Positions 1 through 7,225 are shown, numbered from the stretch's first letter. The stretch: 9,699 nucleotides of DNA from Caldithrix sp. (GCA_020722685.1 DYKH01000179.1:1-9699), one strand, 5' to 3'. The notes: generated from the letters alone by a model not told the origin. Program-made: numbers and translations.

Positions 1-483
1 AAATGGGGGCGTGTCTATGATGCCCAAAGGATAAACTAAGATTTTCGATCTTTCCGAACTCTGCAAATCTGCCTCGTTGAGTCATTGGATGTTGTTCATC
101 AAGCCTTATAGTCGGCTTTTCGAGGCATTAGATAGAGCGGATTTGAGACATGCTTCGGTCTGCCAAGGCCGACCTGGTGGCCTGCGCGAAGTGGGCCGGG
201 TATGGGGAAGCTTATCTTTTCAGATTCTATTTGTGAATGAGGACTTTTCTTCAGGCCAATTCTGCCAGGCACATTTTGGATTTTGATATGTCATTTTCAG
301 TTTTAATGTTTGATATTTGCATGAAGGCTATTCGGACACCGAGAGAAAGTGAATAGCAGGTACGCATTTTCCGGAAGAGCCCTTTTTAAGGCCCTACACG
401 GAGCTAAAAGCAGTAATGCTATTCAAGATATTCTATAGAACAGTGAGCTATCTACTTTTGCGTCGAAAGCTGATCCTTCATTC
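1..483. other. No supported gene in the left 483 bp
   Basis: No reading frame here has a convincing start, ribosome binding site and protein-like sequence. The longest candidate starts with TTG at 77 and would give 69 residues of no recognisable family. No tRNA-like fold or rRNA similarity was seen. Small structures are present: a 10-bp perfect palindrome TTCTATAGAA at 431-440, and AGCA/TGCT arms around 409-420 that on the minus strand are followed by TTTTA and could be a weak terminator for the minus-strand gene ending at 484. Confidence 0.5.
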
Positions 484-1866
484 TTACAGGTTGTCTCGGT
501 AATCGCGATTCAGCCAAAATCCGTCCGGCCTAAACAGAACATCCATGCTTTGCTGCCACAAACCCAAATCCATGACCAGATCCAGAATCGTGTAGCGCTT
601 TCTGCTCAGCAGTGCCAGCAAATGACTCTTCCGCAGCCGTTCCATCGAAATGCCGATTTCCTGCGGCGAGGTCGGCGCGCCGACGGTCGACAGGTGTTCG
701 CGCATGCTTTGAGAACCCATCAACTGCTTCTTCAGACGAGGCCGTAGCTCCGGCCATGTCCTCGTAAGAGTGCGCAGTCGTTCAGCTATTTCCGGCGGCT
801 TGAGGTGTTTTTCCCGAGTTTCTTGCATGACCTGCTGACGGACCCTTTCCTCCGGGAATTCGATCCTAATCGTGTTTTCGATTTCTTCCCATTTTGGCCA
901 AAACGATTCGACTCTGGTGCTGGCGGATTCTATCTCTTCGGTCGTCTCGGACAGGATTTGCTCATACAATGCCTCCGATGCCAGCGAGCCGATGCCCACC
1001 TTAAAGCCATGCAGTGGGATCGCCCCGTTGTGGTGCAGGTGCTGCATATCCCATAGATGGCTGAACTGATGCTCGGCCCCGGAAGCCGGACGCGAGGTTT
1101 CGGTCTTTTGCATGGCCAACCCACTCATCACCAAGCCCTCGAGCAAATTGGCTAATGCCGGAATGTTTCCCTGCTGGATGGCCTGCGGATCACTCAGCCA
1201 ATCACGCAGCGGCGCCTGCACCAGTGCCCATGCGCCGGTGTCTATCCGTTCGATGCCCAGTGCATCCGCAACCATCCAATCGGCGCCGGCGGGAATTTTG
1301 GCGATCAGGTCCGCGTAGCCGGCGGCATTCATCAGTGGCGGCGCCGCAGCGATCACGTCCAAATCAATAATGACAACCGCCGGCGCCGGACAAAGAAAGG
1401 TCCGCTTGAAATTATCAACCGCGATGGAAGCGCCGAAGGCGGTGTACCCGTCCATGGAAGCCGCGGTGGCGACGGAGATGTACTGCCGGCCCGTGCGAAA
1501 GGCTGCCAGCTTGACGATGTCGTTGATCGTCCCGGATCCCACCGCTATCGGTATGGCATCGTTCCCCGCCAAAATGGATTGCAGTTGCTCGACGTATTTC
1601 ATTTCCGCGCAAAAATCCTCGGCGGTGAAGATGCAGGCTTGCAGCAGGGAAATTCCGTCGCCCTGAAGACAAGCCATGACCGCTCGACCGGCCGCTGCAA
1701 ACGTGTTGGAATCAGCGACGATGAGCGCCGGGCGATTGCCGAACATCCGGATAAAGTGACCGGGAATGGACGCGACCGCCTTTGCTTCGAGTTGGACCCG
1801 GCGCGTGGTCTTGGCTGATTTCAAAGCCGAATCGATGCGTTGGTGTCGATCTGCGAGGGTAGCCAA
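484..1866 (-). CDS. egsA: sn-glycerol-1-phosphate dehydrogenase (EgsA/AraM family)
   Basis: Predicted cytoplasmic NAD(P)H-dependent enzyme that reduces dihydroxyacetone phosphate to sn-glycerol-1-phosphate, the glycerol stereoisomer of archaeal lipids; in Bacillus the AraM homologue supplies heptaprenylglyceryl phosphate synthesis. The protein has 460 residues, somewhat longer than Bacillus AraM (about 390). Visible family motifs are the nucleotide-binding GSGTINDIVK (110-119), SMDGYTAFGASI (137-148) and GYADLIAKIPAGADW (183-197). Likely metal ligands are D186, one of H266/H270 in SGAEHQFSH, and H286 in LHGFKVGIGS. The C-terminal 150 residues are helical and charged, as in the metal-dependent dehydrogenase fold. 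The start codon is TTG, chosen because AAGGAG lies 8 nt upstream. The gene stands alone and diverges from the kinase gene to its right. Family assignment is firm; the physiological product (ether lipid or other glycerol-1-phosphate compound) is not shown, because no prenyltransferase gene is visible nearby. Confidence 0.9.
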   Translation of the reverse strand: MATLADRHQRIDSALKSAKTTRRVQLEAKAVASIPGHFIRMFGNRPALIVADSNTFAAAGRAVMACLQGDGISLLQACIFTAEDFCAEMKYVEQLQSILAGNDAIPIAVGSGTINDIVKLAAFRTGRQYISVATAASMDGYTAFGASIAVDNFKRTFLCPAPAVVIIDLDVIAAAPPLMNAAGYADLIAKIPAGADWMVADALGIERIDTGAWALVQAPLRDWLSDPQAIQQGNIPALANLLEGLVMSGLAMQKTETSRPASGAEHQFSHLWDMQHLHHNGAIPLHGFKVGIGSLASEALYEQILSETTEEIESASTRVESFWPKWEEIENTIRIEFPEERVRQQVMQETREKHLKPPEIAERLRTLTRTWPELRPRLKKQLMGSQSMREHLSTVGAPTSPQEIGISMERLRKSHLLALLSRKRYTILDLVMDLGLWQQSMDVLFRPDGFWLNRDYRDNL

Positions 1867-1874
1867 TCTGAGTC

Positions 1875-1880
1875 TCCTTT
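1875..1880 (-). promoter_or_regulatory. Ribosome binding site fixing the TTG start of the minus-strand dehydrogenase
   Basis: The minus strand reads AAGGAG at 1880-1875, followed by 8 nt and then TTG at 1866-1864. This is close to ideal Shine-Dalgarno spacing and decides the unusual TTG start. Confidence 0.75.
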
Positions 1881-1886
1881 TGAAGC

Positions 1887-1915
1887 CTGATGCGATGTAA
1901 ATATCCCGGCATCAG
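1887..1915. repeat. 7-bp inverted repeat in the dehydrogenase leader
   Basis: CTGATGC at 1887-1893 and its exact complement GCATCAG at 1909-1915 are separated by 15 nt. They lie between the proposed promoter and the ribosome binding site of the minus-strand gene. The pair could be a repressor operator or a leader hairpin; nothing in the window says which. Confidence 0.35.
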
Positions 1916-1932
1916 AAATGGCCAACGCCGCC

Positions 1933-1960
1933 AAGATAGAGAAAATTATCTGCAATTCAA
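1933..1960 (-). promoter_or_regulatory. Candidate sigma70 promoter for the dehydrogenase gene
   Basis: On the minus strand TTGAAT (1960-1955) and TATCTT (1938-1933) are 16 bp apart. The -10 box matches the consensus at four of six positions. The position, about 65 bp upstream of the start codon, is sensible, but the match is moderate. Confidence 0.35.
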
Positions 1961-2286
1961 ACCAAAAATCTATGTTGATGCTGGAAACTTCCCTACCAAC
2001 AGCGGCAGACCTGGCCATGGTATTACCCGGCCAAACCTTTCATGATGGCGAAGATTCTTAACCCTCAATGACCGCGAACCTATGCTTATTTCGAGCGCGT
2101 CGATACCGCATCCCAAAGTCAAAATGACTGGGGTCAAAATCACTTTCCTGAATCAGTTTGACTTGGTCAGGGCGGTTATGCAAGCTTTCGCAAAACAAAG
2201 AACGAATTCGCGTTTATTGGTGTCGATGAGCGGTTGGGAGCTTTGGTTGCGGCAAACTGCCGCGCTGGGGATCACTGAGAAAGAAG
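1961..2286. other. Intergenic stretch without a supported gene
   Basis: This part of the divergent intergenic region shows no convincing gene. A 73-codon frame starting at 2082 has no good ribosome binding site and no recognisable protein sequence. One small feature is an imperfect direct repeat, GTCAAAATGACT at 2118-2129 and GTCAAAATCACT at 2133-2144, with a 15-bp period; it could be a binding site for a dimeric regulator or chance. Confidence 0.4.
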
Positions 2287-2315
2287 TTGAATTTAGAAAT
2301 TAAATTGCCTATAAT
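2287..2315 (+). promoter_or_regulatory. Strong sigma70-type promoter upstream of the sensor kinase
   Basis: TTGAAT at 2287-2292 and a perfect TATAAT at 2310-2315 are separated by exactly 17 bp. Transcription would start around 2322, inside an 11-bp palindrome GGATTTAATCC (2321-2331) that could act as an operator at the start point. The kinase start codon lies about 48 nt downstream. This is the best promoter match noticed in the window and implies housekeeping-sigma expression of the two-component operon. Confidence 0.7.
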
Positions 2316-2369
2316 GTAGAGGATTTAATCCTATACCCCAATAATCTTGGCTGCCCATCACAAGGAATC

Positions 2370-4007
2370 ATGATCAAGAAACTGTCACACATGCTCAGCG
2401 TCCGCCTCTTTGCGTTGATCTTGGCGGTGATGACCATCAGCTTTGCCTTTTACGCCTATCAAACCATTTCCACCCACACGAACAATCTGATGGAGAGCGT
2501 GTACCAGAGCGCCAACCGCGTCAGCGACGTGATCAAACGCTCCACCCGCTACGGTATGCTGCTGAATCGCAAGGAAGACGTCACCCGCATCATCAACACG
2601 GTCGGCAATGAGCCGGGTGTTGACGGAATTCGCATCTACAACAAAAAGGGTGAAATCATCGTATCCACCGACTCGACGGAGCAGAACACTTCCGTTGACC
2701 TTCAGGCCGAAGCTTGCAATATCTGTCACAGCGAGCAAGAGCCGTTGGAGTCGCTGCCGATCAAGAATCGTGTGCGCATTTATCGCGCCCCGGACGGCCA
2801 TCGCATCCTTGGCCTCATCAATCCCATCAATAATGAGCCGGATTGTTCTACCGCCGAATGCCATGCTCACGTTAGCACTCAGACGGTATTGGGGGTGTTG
2901 GACGTAAAGATGTCGCTCGCCCCCATCGACGCCCAACTGGCCCAAAGTCGCAATACCATGATCACCTTTGCCGGATTGATGGTCTTGGGGGTGGCCTGCT
3001 TTTCCGGACTGTACATCTTTGTGGTGGTGCGCAAGCGCATCAAGCGATTGATCGTGGGTACGGAAGAAATTGCCTCGGGCAATTTGAGCTACCGTCTCGA
3101 CATCCAAGATCGCGACGAAATCGGCCAATTGGCGGCTTCCTTTAATCGCATGTCCAGTGATCTGCAAAAGGCCCGCGATGAGATTACCGACTGGTCGAAT
3201 TCTCTGGAAGAAAAAGTAGCCCGCAAAACCGACGAGCTGAAGCAGGCGCAGGAACACCTGGTGCGCATGGAGCGGCTCGCTTCTCTGGGCAAGCTCTCGG
3301 CCACGGTCGCTCATGAGATCAACAATCCCTTGGCGGGCATTCTCAATTACACTTTTTTGGCTCTGCGGGTGTTGAACAAAGAAGAAATTTCGCCGGAGAA
3401 CAAAGCATCGCTTATTCAGTGGTTGAATATCATCAAAAATGAGATCGCTCGCAGCGGCGATATTGTCAAAAACATGCTGGTCTTTGCCAAACAAACCGGC
3501 GGCAATTTTTCCCGCGAGCACCTGTCGCACCTGATCGATTCCAGTCTCATGTTGGTGAACCATCATCTGGAGCTCAAGGGCATCAAGCTGGAAAAAGAGT
3601 TTTCCTGCGCGGATGACGTCATGCTGTGCGACGCCGGACAGATTCGTCAGGCGCTGGTGGCGCTTTTCGTCAATGCCATCGAAGCCATGGAGCAGGGTGA
3701 TGTTTTGACAGTCAAGACCATCGACACCGCAGACAGGCAGAAAATTACCCTAGTCGTCCAGGATACCGGATGCGGCATCCCGGAAAATATCTTGCCCAAC
3801 ATCTTCGATCCTTTCTTTTCCACCAAGAAGGACGGCAAAGGCGTTGGATTGGGATTGGCGGTTGTTTACGGCATCGTGGAGCGACATCAGGGCGACATTC
3901 GCGTGGAATCCAAGGTAAACCAAGGCACCGTTTTTTATGTGGACTGGTTGCGAAATCCCATTGTGGAAAACGAAGTTCACGTTTCGGAAACCACCTTCAG
4001 AGAATGA
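2370..4007 (+). CDS. Membrane sensor histidine kinase with periplasmic c-type haem motifs (NtrB-like)
   Basis: A 545-residue inner-membrane sensor kinase. Order of parts: membrane helix about 11-31; periplasmic sensor about 32-195; second helix about 196-220; HAMP about 221-273; coiled linker to 300; dimerisation/phosphoacceptor domain with H315 in ATVAHEINNP; and an ATPase domain with N box N435, G1 box DTGCGIP (465-471), F box FDPFF (479-483) and G2 box GKGVGLGL (489-496). All catalytic motifs are intact. The sensor part contains CNICH (116-120) and CSTAECH (159-165), a classic CXXCH and a wider CX4CH haem c attachment motif, in a small exported ligand-sensor fold. The likely signal is redox state or a haem-binding gas; that is inference. 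Its probable partner is the sigma54 response regulator 142 bp downstream. AAGGA lies only 3 nt before the ATG, so a start at Met8 is a lesser alternative. Confidence 0.93.
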   Translation: MIKKLSHMLSVRLFALILAVMTISFAFYAYQTISTHTNNLMESVYQSANRVSDVIKRSTRYGMLLNRKEDVTRIINTVGNEPGVDGIRIYNKKGEIIVSTDSTEQNTSVDLQAEACNICHSEQEPLESLPIKNRVRIYRAPDGHRILGLINPINNEPDCSTAECHAHVSTQTVLGVLDVKMSLAPIDAQLAQSRNTMITFAGLMVLGVACFSGLYIFVVVRKRIKRLIVGTEEIASGNLSYRLDIQDRDEIGQLAASFNRMSSDLQKARDEITDWSNSLEEKVARKTDELKQAQEHLVRMERLASLGKLSATVAHEINNPLAGILNYTFLALRVLNKEEISPENKASLIQWLNIIKNEIARSGDIVKNMLVFAKQTGGNFSREHLSHLIDSSLMLVNHHLELKGIKLEKEFSCADDVMLCDAGQIRQALVALFVNAIEAMEQGDVLTVKTIDTADRQKITLVVQDTGCGIPENILPNIFDPFFSTKKDGKGVGLGLAVVYGIVERHQGDIRVESKVNQGTVFYVDWLRNPIVENEVHVSETTFRE

Positions 4008-4020
4008 CCATTTCGGCAGA

Positions 4021-4055
4021 AGCGCAGGGCAGAGCGCATAGAGCATAGGGCAAAG
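4021..4055 (+). repeat. Degenerate 7-bp tandem repeat (consensus NGCATAG)
   Basis: Five consecutive heptamers can be read: AGCGCAG, GGCAGAG, CGCATAG, AGCATAG and GGCAAAG. They lie directly behind the kinase stop codon. The units vary, so the array is old or unstable. No transcription terminator is visible here. Confidence 0.6.
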
Positions 4056-4095
4056 CGATTTCGGTAACCGCTTCATAGCAATGCCTGTCTGAGCT

Positions 4096-4136
4096 CCTAA
4101 CAGTCTACAGCCTAACAGTCTACAGCCTAACAGTCT
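4096..4136 (+). repeat. 15-bp tandem repeat, 2.7 copies, between kinase and regulator
   Basis: The unit CCTAACAGTCTACAG occurs exactly at 4096-4110 and 4111-4125, followed by an 11-bp partial copy at 4126-4136. The array ends 4 bp before the AGGA of the response-regulator ribosome binding site, so copy-number change would alter the leader of that gene. The flanks TGTCTGAGC (4086-4094) and AGTCTGAGC (4132-4140) are also near-identical. Confidence 0.85.
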
Positions 4137-4149
4137 GAGCAGGAAAAAT

Positions 4150-5499
4150 ATGAACACCTCCAATCGACCCCTCAGCCTACTCATCGTCGATGATGAAGAA
4201 TCGGTTCGGCAGTCGTTGTACAACTGGTTTTTGGAAGACGGACATCAAGTGGGGGCAGCCAAGGACGCTTATGACGCTTTGGAGCAATTGGAAAAGCAGG
4301 CGTGGGACATTGTGCTGCTGGACATCAAAATGCCCGGCATGGACGGCTTGGAGTTGCAAAAGCGCATCAACGAAATCAATAAAAATACCGTCGTCATCAT
4401 TATGACCGCCTACGCATCCGTCGAGACGGCGGTACAGGCTCTCAAGGAAGGCGCTTATGATTATGTGGTCAAGCCGTTCAGTCCCGACGATCTGAGCCGG
4501 CTGGTGCGTAACGCCGCCAAGCAGATCGAGTTGAGCACCGAGAACGTGCAACTGCGGCAAAAAATCCAGCAGATGGCGCGCATGGAAGAAATCATCGGCG
4601 ACAGTCCGCAGATGAAGCGGGTGATGGAGCTGGTGGAAACCGTGGCCAAGTCGGATTCCACGGTGGTGATTCGCGGCGAAAGTGGCACCGGCAAGGAGCT
4701 AATCGCCCGCGCCATTCACAGCCACAGCAACCGCAGGTATTTCCCCATCGTACCGGTCAATTGCGGCGCCTTGGCGGAGACGCTCATGGAAAGCGAGTTG
4801 TTCGGCCATGAGAAAGGCGCCTTTACCGGCGCGCAAAGCCGGCGCAAGGGCAAGTTCGAGATGGCCGACCGCGGCACGCTTTTTTTGGACGAGATCGGCA
4901 ACATCAGCGAAAAGATGCAGATCGAATTACTGCGGGTACTGGAGGCCAAGCAATTCACCCGCCTGGGCGGCAGCCAAACCATCACCGTGGACATCCGCTT
5001 GATTTGCGCCACGAATAAGAATTTGGAAAAGGCCGTGGAGGAAGGCACTTTTCGCGAGGACCTCTATTATCGCATCAACGTCTTTACCATTTTCATGCCG
5101 CCGCTGCGCGAGCGTCGCTCGGACATTCCTTTGTTGGCGCAGCATTTTGTCAATCGTTACGCCGCTTCCATGAACAAGCCGATCACGGAAATTACCCCCG
5201 AGGCGATGGACTTGCTGATCCGCCACGACTGGCCGGGCAACGTGCGCGAGCTGGTCAATGCCATCGAGCGGGCCATGGTGGTTGGCAAGCCGCCGGCCAT
5301 CCAACCGGAGGATTTGCCTTTTCAGCTTGCGCAAAAAGTGGATGGCGCTAAAGGCGACTCTCTGGCCGCGGCGGAAAAGAAGCACATTTCCTACGTTCTT
5401 ACCAAGGCCAATTGGAACATCACCCGCGCCGCCGAGATGCTGGAGATCGATCGCGTCACTCTCTACAACAAGATCAAAAGGTACGGATTGCGAAAGTAG
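4150..5499 (+). CDS. NtrC-family sigma54-dependent response regulator
   Basis: A 449-residue cytoplasmic transcription activator with the full three-domain layout. The receiver domain (about 8-120) has acidic residues D14 and D15, phosphoacceptor D58 in LLDIKMP, T86 and K108. The AAA+ sigma54-interaction domain (about 147-375) has Walker A GESGTGKE (176-183), the sigma54-contacting GAFTGA loop (223-228) and Walker B TLFLDEIG (243-250). The C-terminal Fis-type helix-turn-helix (about 405-449) ends NITRAAEML...TLYNKIKRYGL. No key residue is missing. It should hydrolyse ATP to open sigma54 promoters once phosphorylated, presumably by the haem-motif kinase just upstream. AGGA stands 5 nt before the ATG. 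The 142-bp gap to the kinase holds repeats but no clear terminator, so the two genes are probably co-transcribed. Target genes cannot be read from the window. Confidence 0.96.
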   Translation: MNTSNRPLSLLIVDDEESVRQSLYNWFLEDGHQVGAAKDAYDALEQLEKQAWDIVLLDIKMPGMDGLELQKRINEINKNTVVIIMTAYASVETAVQALKEGAYDYVVKPFSPDDLSRLVRNAAKQIELSTENVQLRQKIQQMARMEEIIGDSPQMKRVMELVETVAKSDSTVVIRGESGTGKELIARAIHSHSNRRYFPIVPVNCGALAETLMESELFGHEKGAFTGAQSRRKGKFEMADRGTLFLDEIGNISEKMQIELLRVLEAKQFTRLGGSQTITVDIRLICATNKNLEKAVEEGTFREDLYYRINVFTIFMPPLRERRSDIPLLAQHFVNRYAASMNKPITEITPEAMDLLIRHDWPGNVRELVNAIERAMVVGKPPAIQPEDLPFQLAQKVDGAKGDSLAAAEKKHISYVLTKANWNITRAAEMLEIDRVTLYNKIKRYGLRK

Positions 5500-5504
5500 C
5501 ACGC

Positions 5505-6044
5505 ATGCCTTCCGTTCACATCTTACCCATCCACATTCCGGCCCATCCGCTACTTCCTGCCTTGTCCGACACAATTGTCAAACAGATCGGCTGGCCGGCG
5601 CTCATCGAACAGATCGACTTTCCCTTTTCCTACGCCTTTGATCCGGGCCGCAAACAGTACAATTCATCACAACTACTGCTGGGATTGAAAAACCTCCTAT
5701 CTCCAAGGGCGGACAAATATCTGGCCGTCATCGACTTGGACCTTTTTATCCCCATTCTCACCTTTGTCTTTGGCGAAGCGCAATTGGACGGACCCATGGC
5801 CATCGTCTCGACCTTTCGTTTGCATCCAGAATTTTATGGCTTGCCGAAAGATGATCTCCTGGTCTTGCAGCGACTGGAAAAGGAAGCGATCCACGAGCTA
5901 GGCCACACCTTTGGCCTACGCCACTGTCCCGATTACCAATGCGTGATGACCGCCTCGACGGAGGTGGAAGAGATTGATTTGAAGGGGATGGAATTTTGTC
6001 CGGATTGTGGGGCGGCTTTAGAGGAGCGGAAGAGACGAGGATAG
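5505..6044 (+). CDS. amzA: Archaemetzincin-family zinc metalloprotease
   Basis: A 179-residue protein with the archaemetzincin signature HELGHTFGLRHC (130-141). H130, H134 and H140 would bind the catalytic zinc, E131 is the general base, and C141 and C146 belong to the family's cysteine cluster. M148 sits in CVM as the Met-turn candidate, and FCPDC (164-168) supplies the remaining structural-zinc cysteines. The length is typical for the small prokaryotic members. No signal peptide is visible, so it is probably cytoplasmic; family members are predicted aminopeptidase-like or proteolytic enzymes whose substrates are poorly known. I chose the ATG at 5505 although the frame is open further upstream, because family similarity begins here and the longer form would overlap the regulator by about 90 bp. 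It follows the regulator by 5 bp with only a weak ribosome binding site, which suggests translational coupling in one operon. Confidence 0.92.
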   Translation: MPSVHILPIHIPAHPLLPALSDTIVKQIGWPALIEQIDFPFSYAFDPGRKQYNSSQLLLGLKNLLSPRADKYLAVIDLDLFIPILTFVFGEAQLDGPMAIVSTFRLHPEFYGLPKDDLLVLQRLEKEAIHELGHTFGLRHCPDYQCVMTASTEVEEIDLKGMEFCPDCGAALEERKRRG

Positions 6045-6179
6045 AGGGTGCCTGATAAGAAGGAGAGAGTAGGTGTCAATTACGCCACGAATCTCTTCCA
6101 GAACCGTCGGCGTAATCCGGCGACCACGAATGGTAGGAAGAGAAAAAGCAATTATCTTTTCATCAATGTCGCTTGCCAT
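6018..6179 (-). pseudogene. Possible remnant of a DUF4338/DruA-like (transposase-associated) gene start
   Basis: A minus-strand frame starting with ATG at 6179 encodes 53 residues, the first 35 or so protein-like: an acidic start, then IRGRRITPTVLEEIRGVID. From memory this resembles the beginning of DUF4338-type proteins, many encoded by insertion-element-like genes, in which a GRxITxxxLxxIRxxI segment opens the domain. After residue 36 the similarity stops (at about position 6070) and the frame runs into the 3' end of the archaemetzincin gene, so the element would be cut off. There is no ribosome binding site before the ATG; an upstream TTG at 6227 is an alternative. Within it, ATTACGCC (6079-6086) and GGCGTAAT (6109-6116) form an 8-bp inverted repeat. 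The family assignment is tentative; it may be noncoding. Confidence 0.3.
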
Positions 6180-6205
6180 GACAAAAAGATAAGTAATTTT
6201 TTCCT

Positions 6206-6215
6206 CTGACGTCAG
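6206..6215. repeat. 10-bp palindrome CTGACGTCAG near the tolC junction
   Basis: CTGACGTCAG is a perfect palindrome located between the minus-strand remnant and the point where TolC-like coding similarity begins. It could be an operator or a relic of the rearrangement; no function is shown. Confidence 0.35.
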
Positions 6216-6220
6216 TAGAA

Positions 6221-7164
6221 TTTTCAAAAATTGTCAAAGAACGTGTTGAGATGGCTAAACTCTTACGTCCGGGTCAGGATTTGGCCAAGAAGAAATATCA
6301 AGCGGGCCTGGTACCGGAGGTAGAGGCTTTGCAGATGGAAGTGGATTTGGCAGACAGCAAAATTAGGCTACTGAGCGCTCAAGGTGTTTTGGGGAGGTCC
6401 GAAAATGCATTTAAACAGCTCATCGGGCTGGAGCTGAGTGATTCGGTGGGGGAGTGCAAACAGATCTTGAGTATCAAAAAATAGAAGTCAACCGTGACAA
6501 GGCCACAAAGCTGGCTTTGGCCAACCGGCTGGAAATCCGCGCAGGAGAAATTAACGTTGAGATGGCTAAAATCAACGTGCGGGAAACAGACGCCAAGAGC
6601 GCCCTCAAAGGCGAGCTATCGGCGTTCTATGACTTGACCGGCGTCAGCGATCCTTATCTCCCTTACGGCTCTACCTGCAGGACGCTGTGGAATTCCAGCC
6701 GCGCCGATATAGATCGCCGACCGCACAATCGCGGCGTAGTCTTTGGCTTGACCGTGCCGTTATGGGATTGGGGCGTGAATGCCGCGGAAGTGTCTTCCGC
6801 GCAAGCAAACTTGCGCACACAGAAGTTGGACTTGGTCGAGCAGCAGAAAGAAATTGTCTTAGAAGTGAGAGATGCGGTGAGTCAGAAGCGGGAAGCCGAA
6901 AGCCGCTACGAAGTCCTGCTCAAGAACCAGGCCGTGGCACAACGAGCCTTTGACATTTCCATCGAGCGCTTCAATAATGGCGATATTACCAGCCAAGAGC
7001 TGGCATTGGATAGAAATCGGCTAACGCAGGCCAAGCTGTCGTTTTTGGTCGCCTATGTCGACTACAAGCTGGCCATGGCCGATTTGAAGCGAAAGACCAT
7101 GTTGAATTTTGAAAAGAATCAGAGCCTGGTCGAGCCAAAGGTCGAATCGAGGAAAGCGGAATAA
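6221..7164 (+). pseudogene. TolC-family outer-membrane efflux protein, 5'-truncated and frameshifted
   Basis: The two reading frames together match the C-terminal two thirds of a TolC/OEP outer-membrane channel for tripartite efflux pumps. Frame 1 (from about 6221) gives the coiled first repeat, with AGLVPEVEALQMEVDLADSK and QLIGLELSDSVG. Frame 2 (from 6454) continues VQTDLEY, then ALANRLEIRAGEINVEMAKINVRETDAK, the strand GVVFGLTVPLWDWGVNAAEV, and the final helices with RFNNGDITSQELALDRNRLTQAK. The frame breaks at a run of five G (6448-6452); one more G would join the frames as SVGGVQTD. About 150 N-terminal residues, including the signal peptide, are absent upstream, so the gene is defective even if the frameshift is an error. 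A 15-bp segment encoding VEMAK occurs identically at 6245-6259 and 6556-6570, in equivalent positions of the two internal TolC repeats. The GTG at 6454 is not a real start. Confidence 0.82.
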
Positions 7165-7202
7165 TCCATCCGGAAGGCGGTGTTAAGCAAGCAGTTTTAA
7201 CC

Positions 7203-7225
7203 TGGAGTCGAAACACGCCGCTCCA
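7203..7225 (+). promoter_or_regulatory. Hairpin in the sodN leader (copy 1)
   Basis: TGGAG (7203-7207) and CTCCA (7221-7225) can pair across 13 nt, with CG/CG able to extend the stem. It lies about 45 nt before the sodN start and recurs at 8291-8313. It could be a leader hairpin or operator; no convincing -35/-10 pair is seen between 7184 and 7267, so the sodN promoter is unresolved. Confidence 0.3.

Noticed and set aside
77..286. 69-codon plus-strand frame with TTG start
   Set aside because: No ribosome binding site, no recognisable protein sequence, and no supporting neighbour.
2082..2303. 73-codon plus-strand frame before the kinase
   Set aside because: No ribosome binding site, unremarkable composition, and its end overlaps the promoter -35 region of the kinase gene.
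2385..3566. 393-codon minus-strand frame opposite the kinase
   Set aside because: A long antisense shadow of a clearly real gene; its translation shows no domain and is compositionally odd.
3750..4223. Minus-strand frame covering the repeat arrays
   Set aside because: Its repeated RLLGC peptide is only the translation of the 15-bp tandem repeat; the rest is antisense to the kinase and regulator.
5412..5504. Longer start for the archaemetzincin
   Set aside because: The extra residues are out-of-frame translation of the regulator helix-turn-helix region; family similarity starts at the ATG at 5505.
6454..7164. An intact 236-residue TolC-like gene starting with GTG at 6454
   Set aside because: The GTG codes for a valine inside the conserved VQTDLEY stretch; the protein continues from the upstream frame, and no ribosome binding site precedes it.
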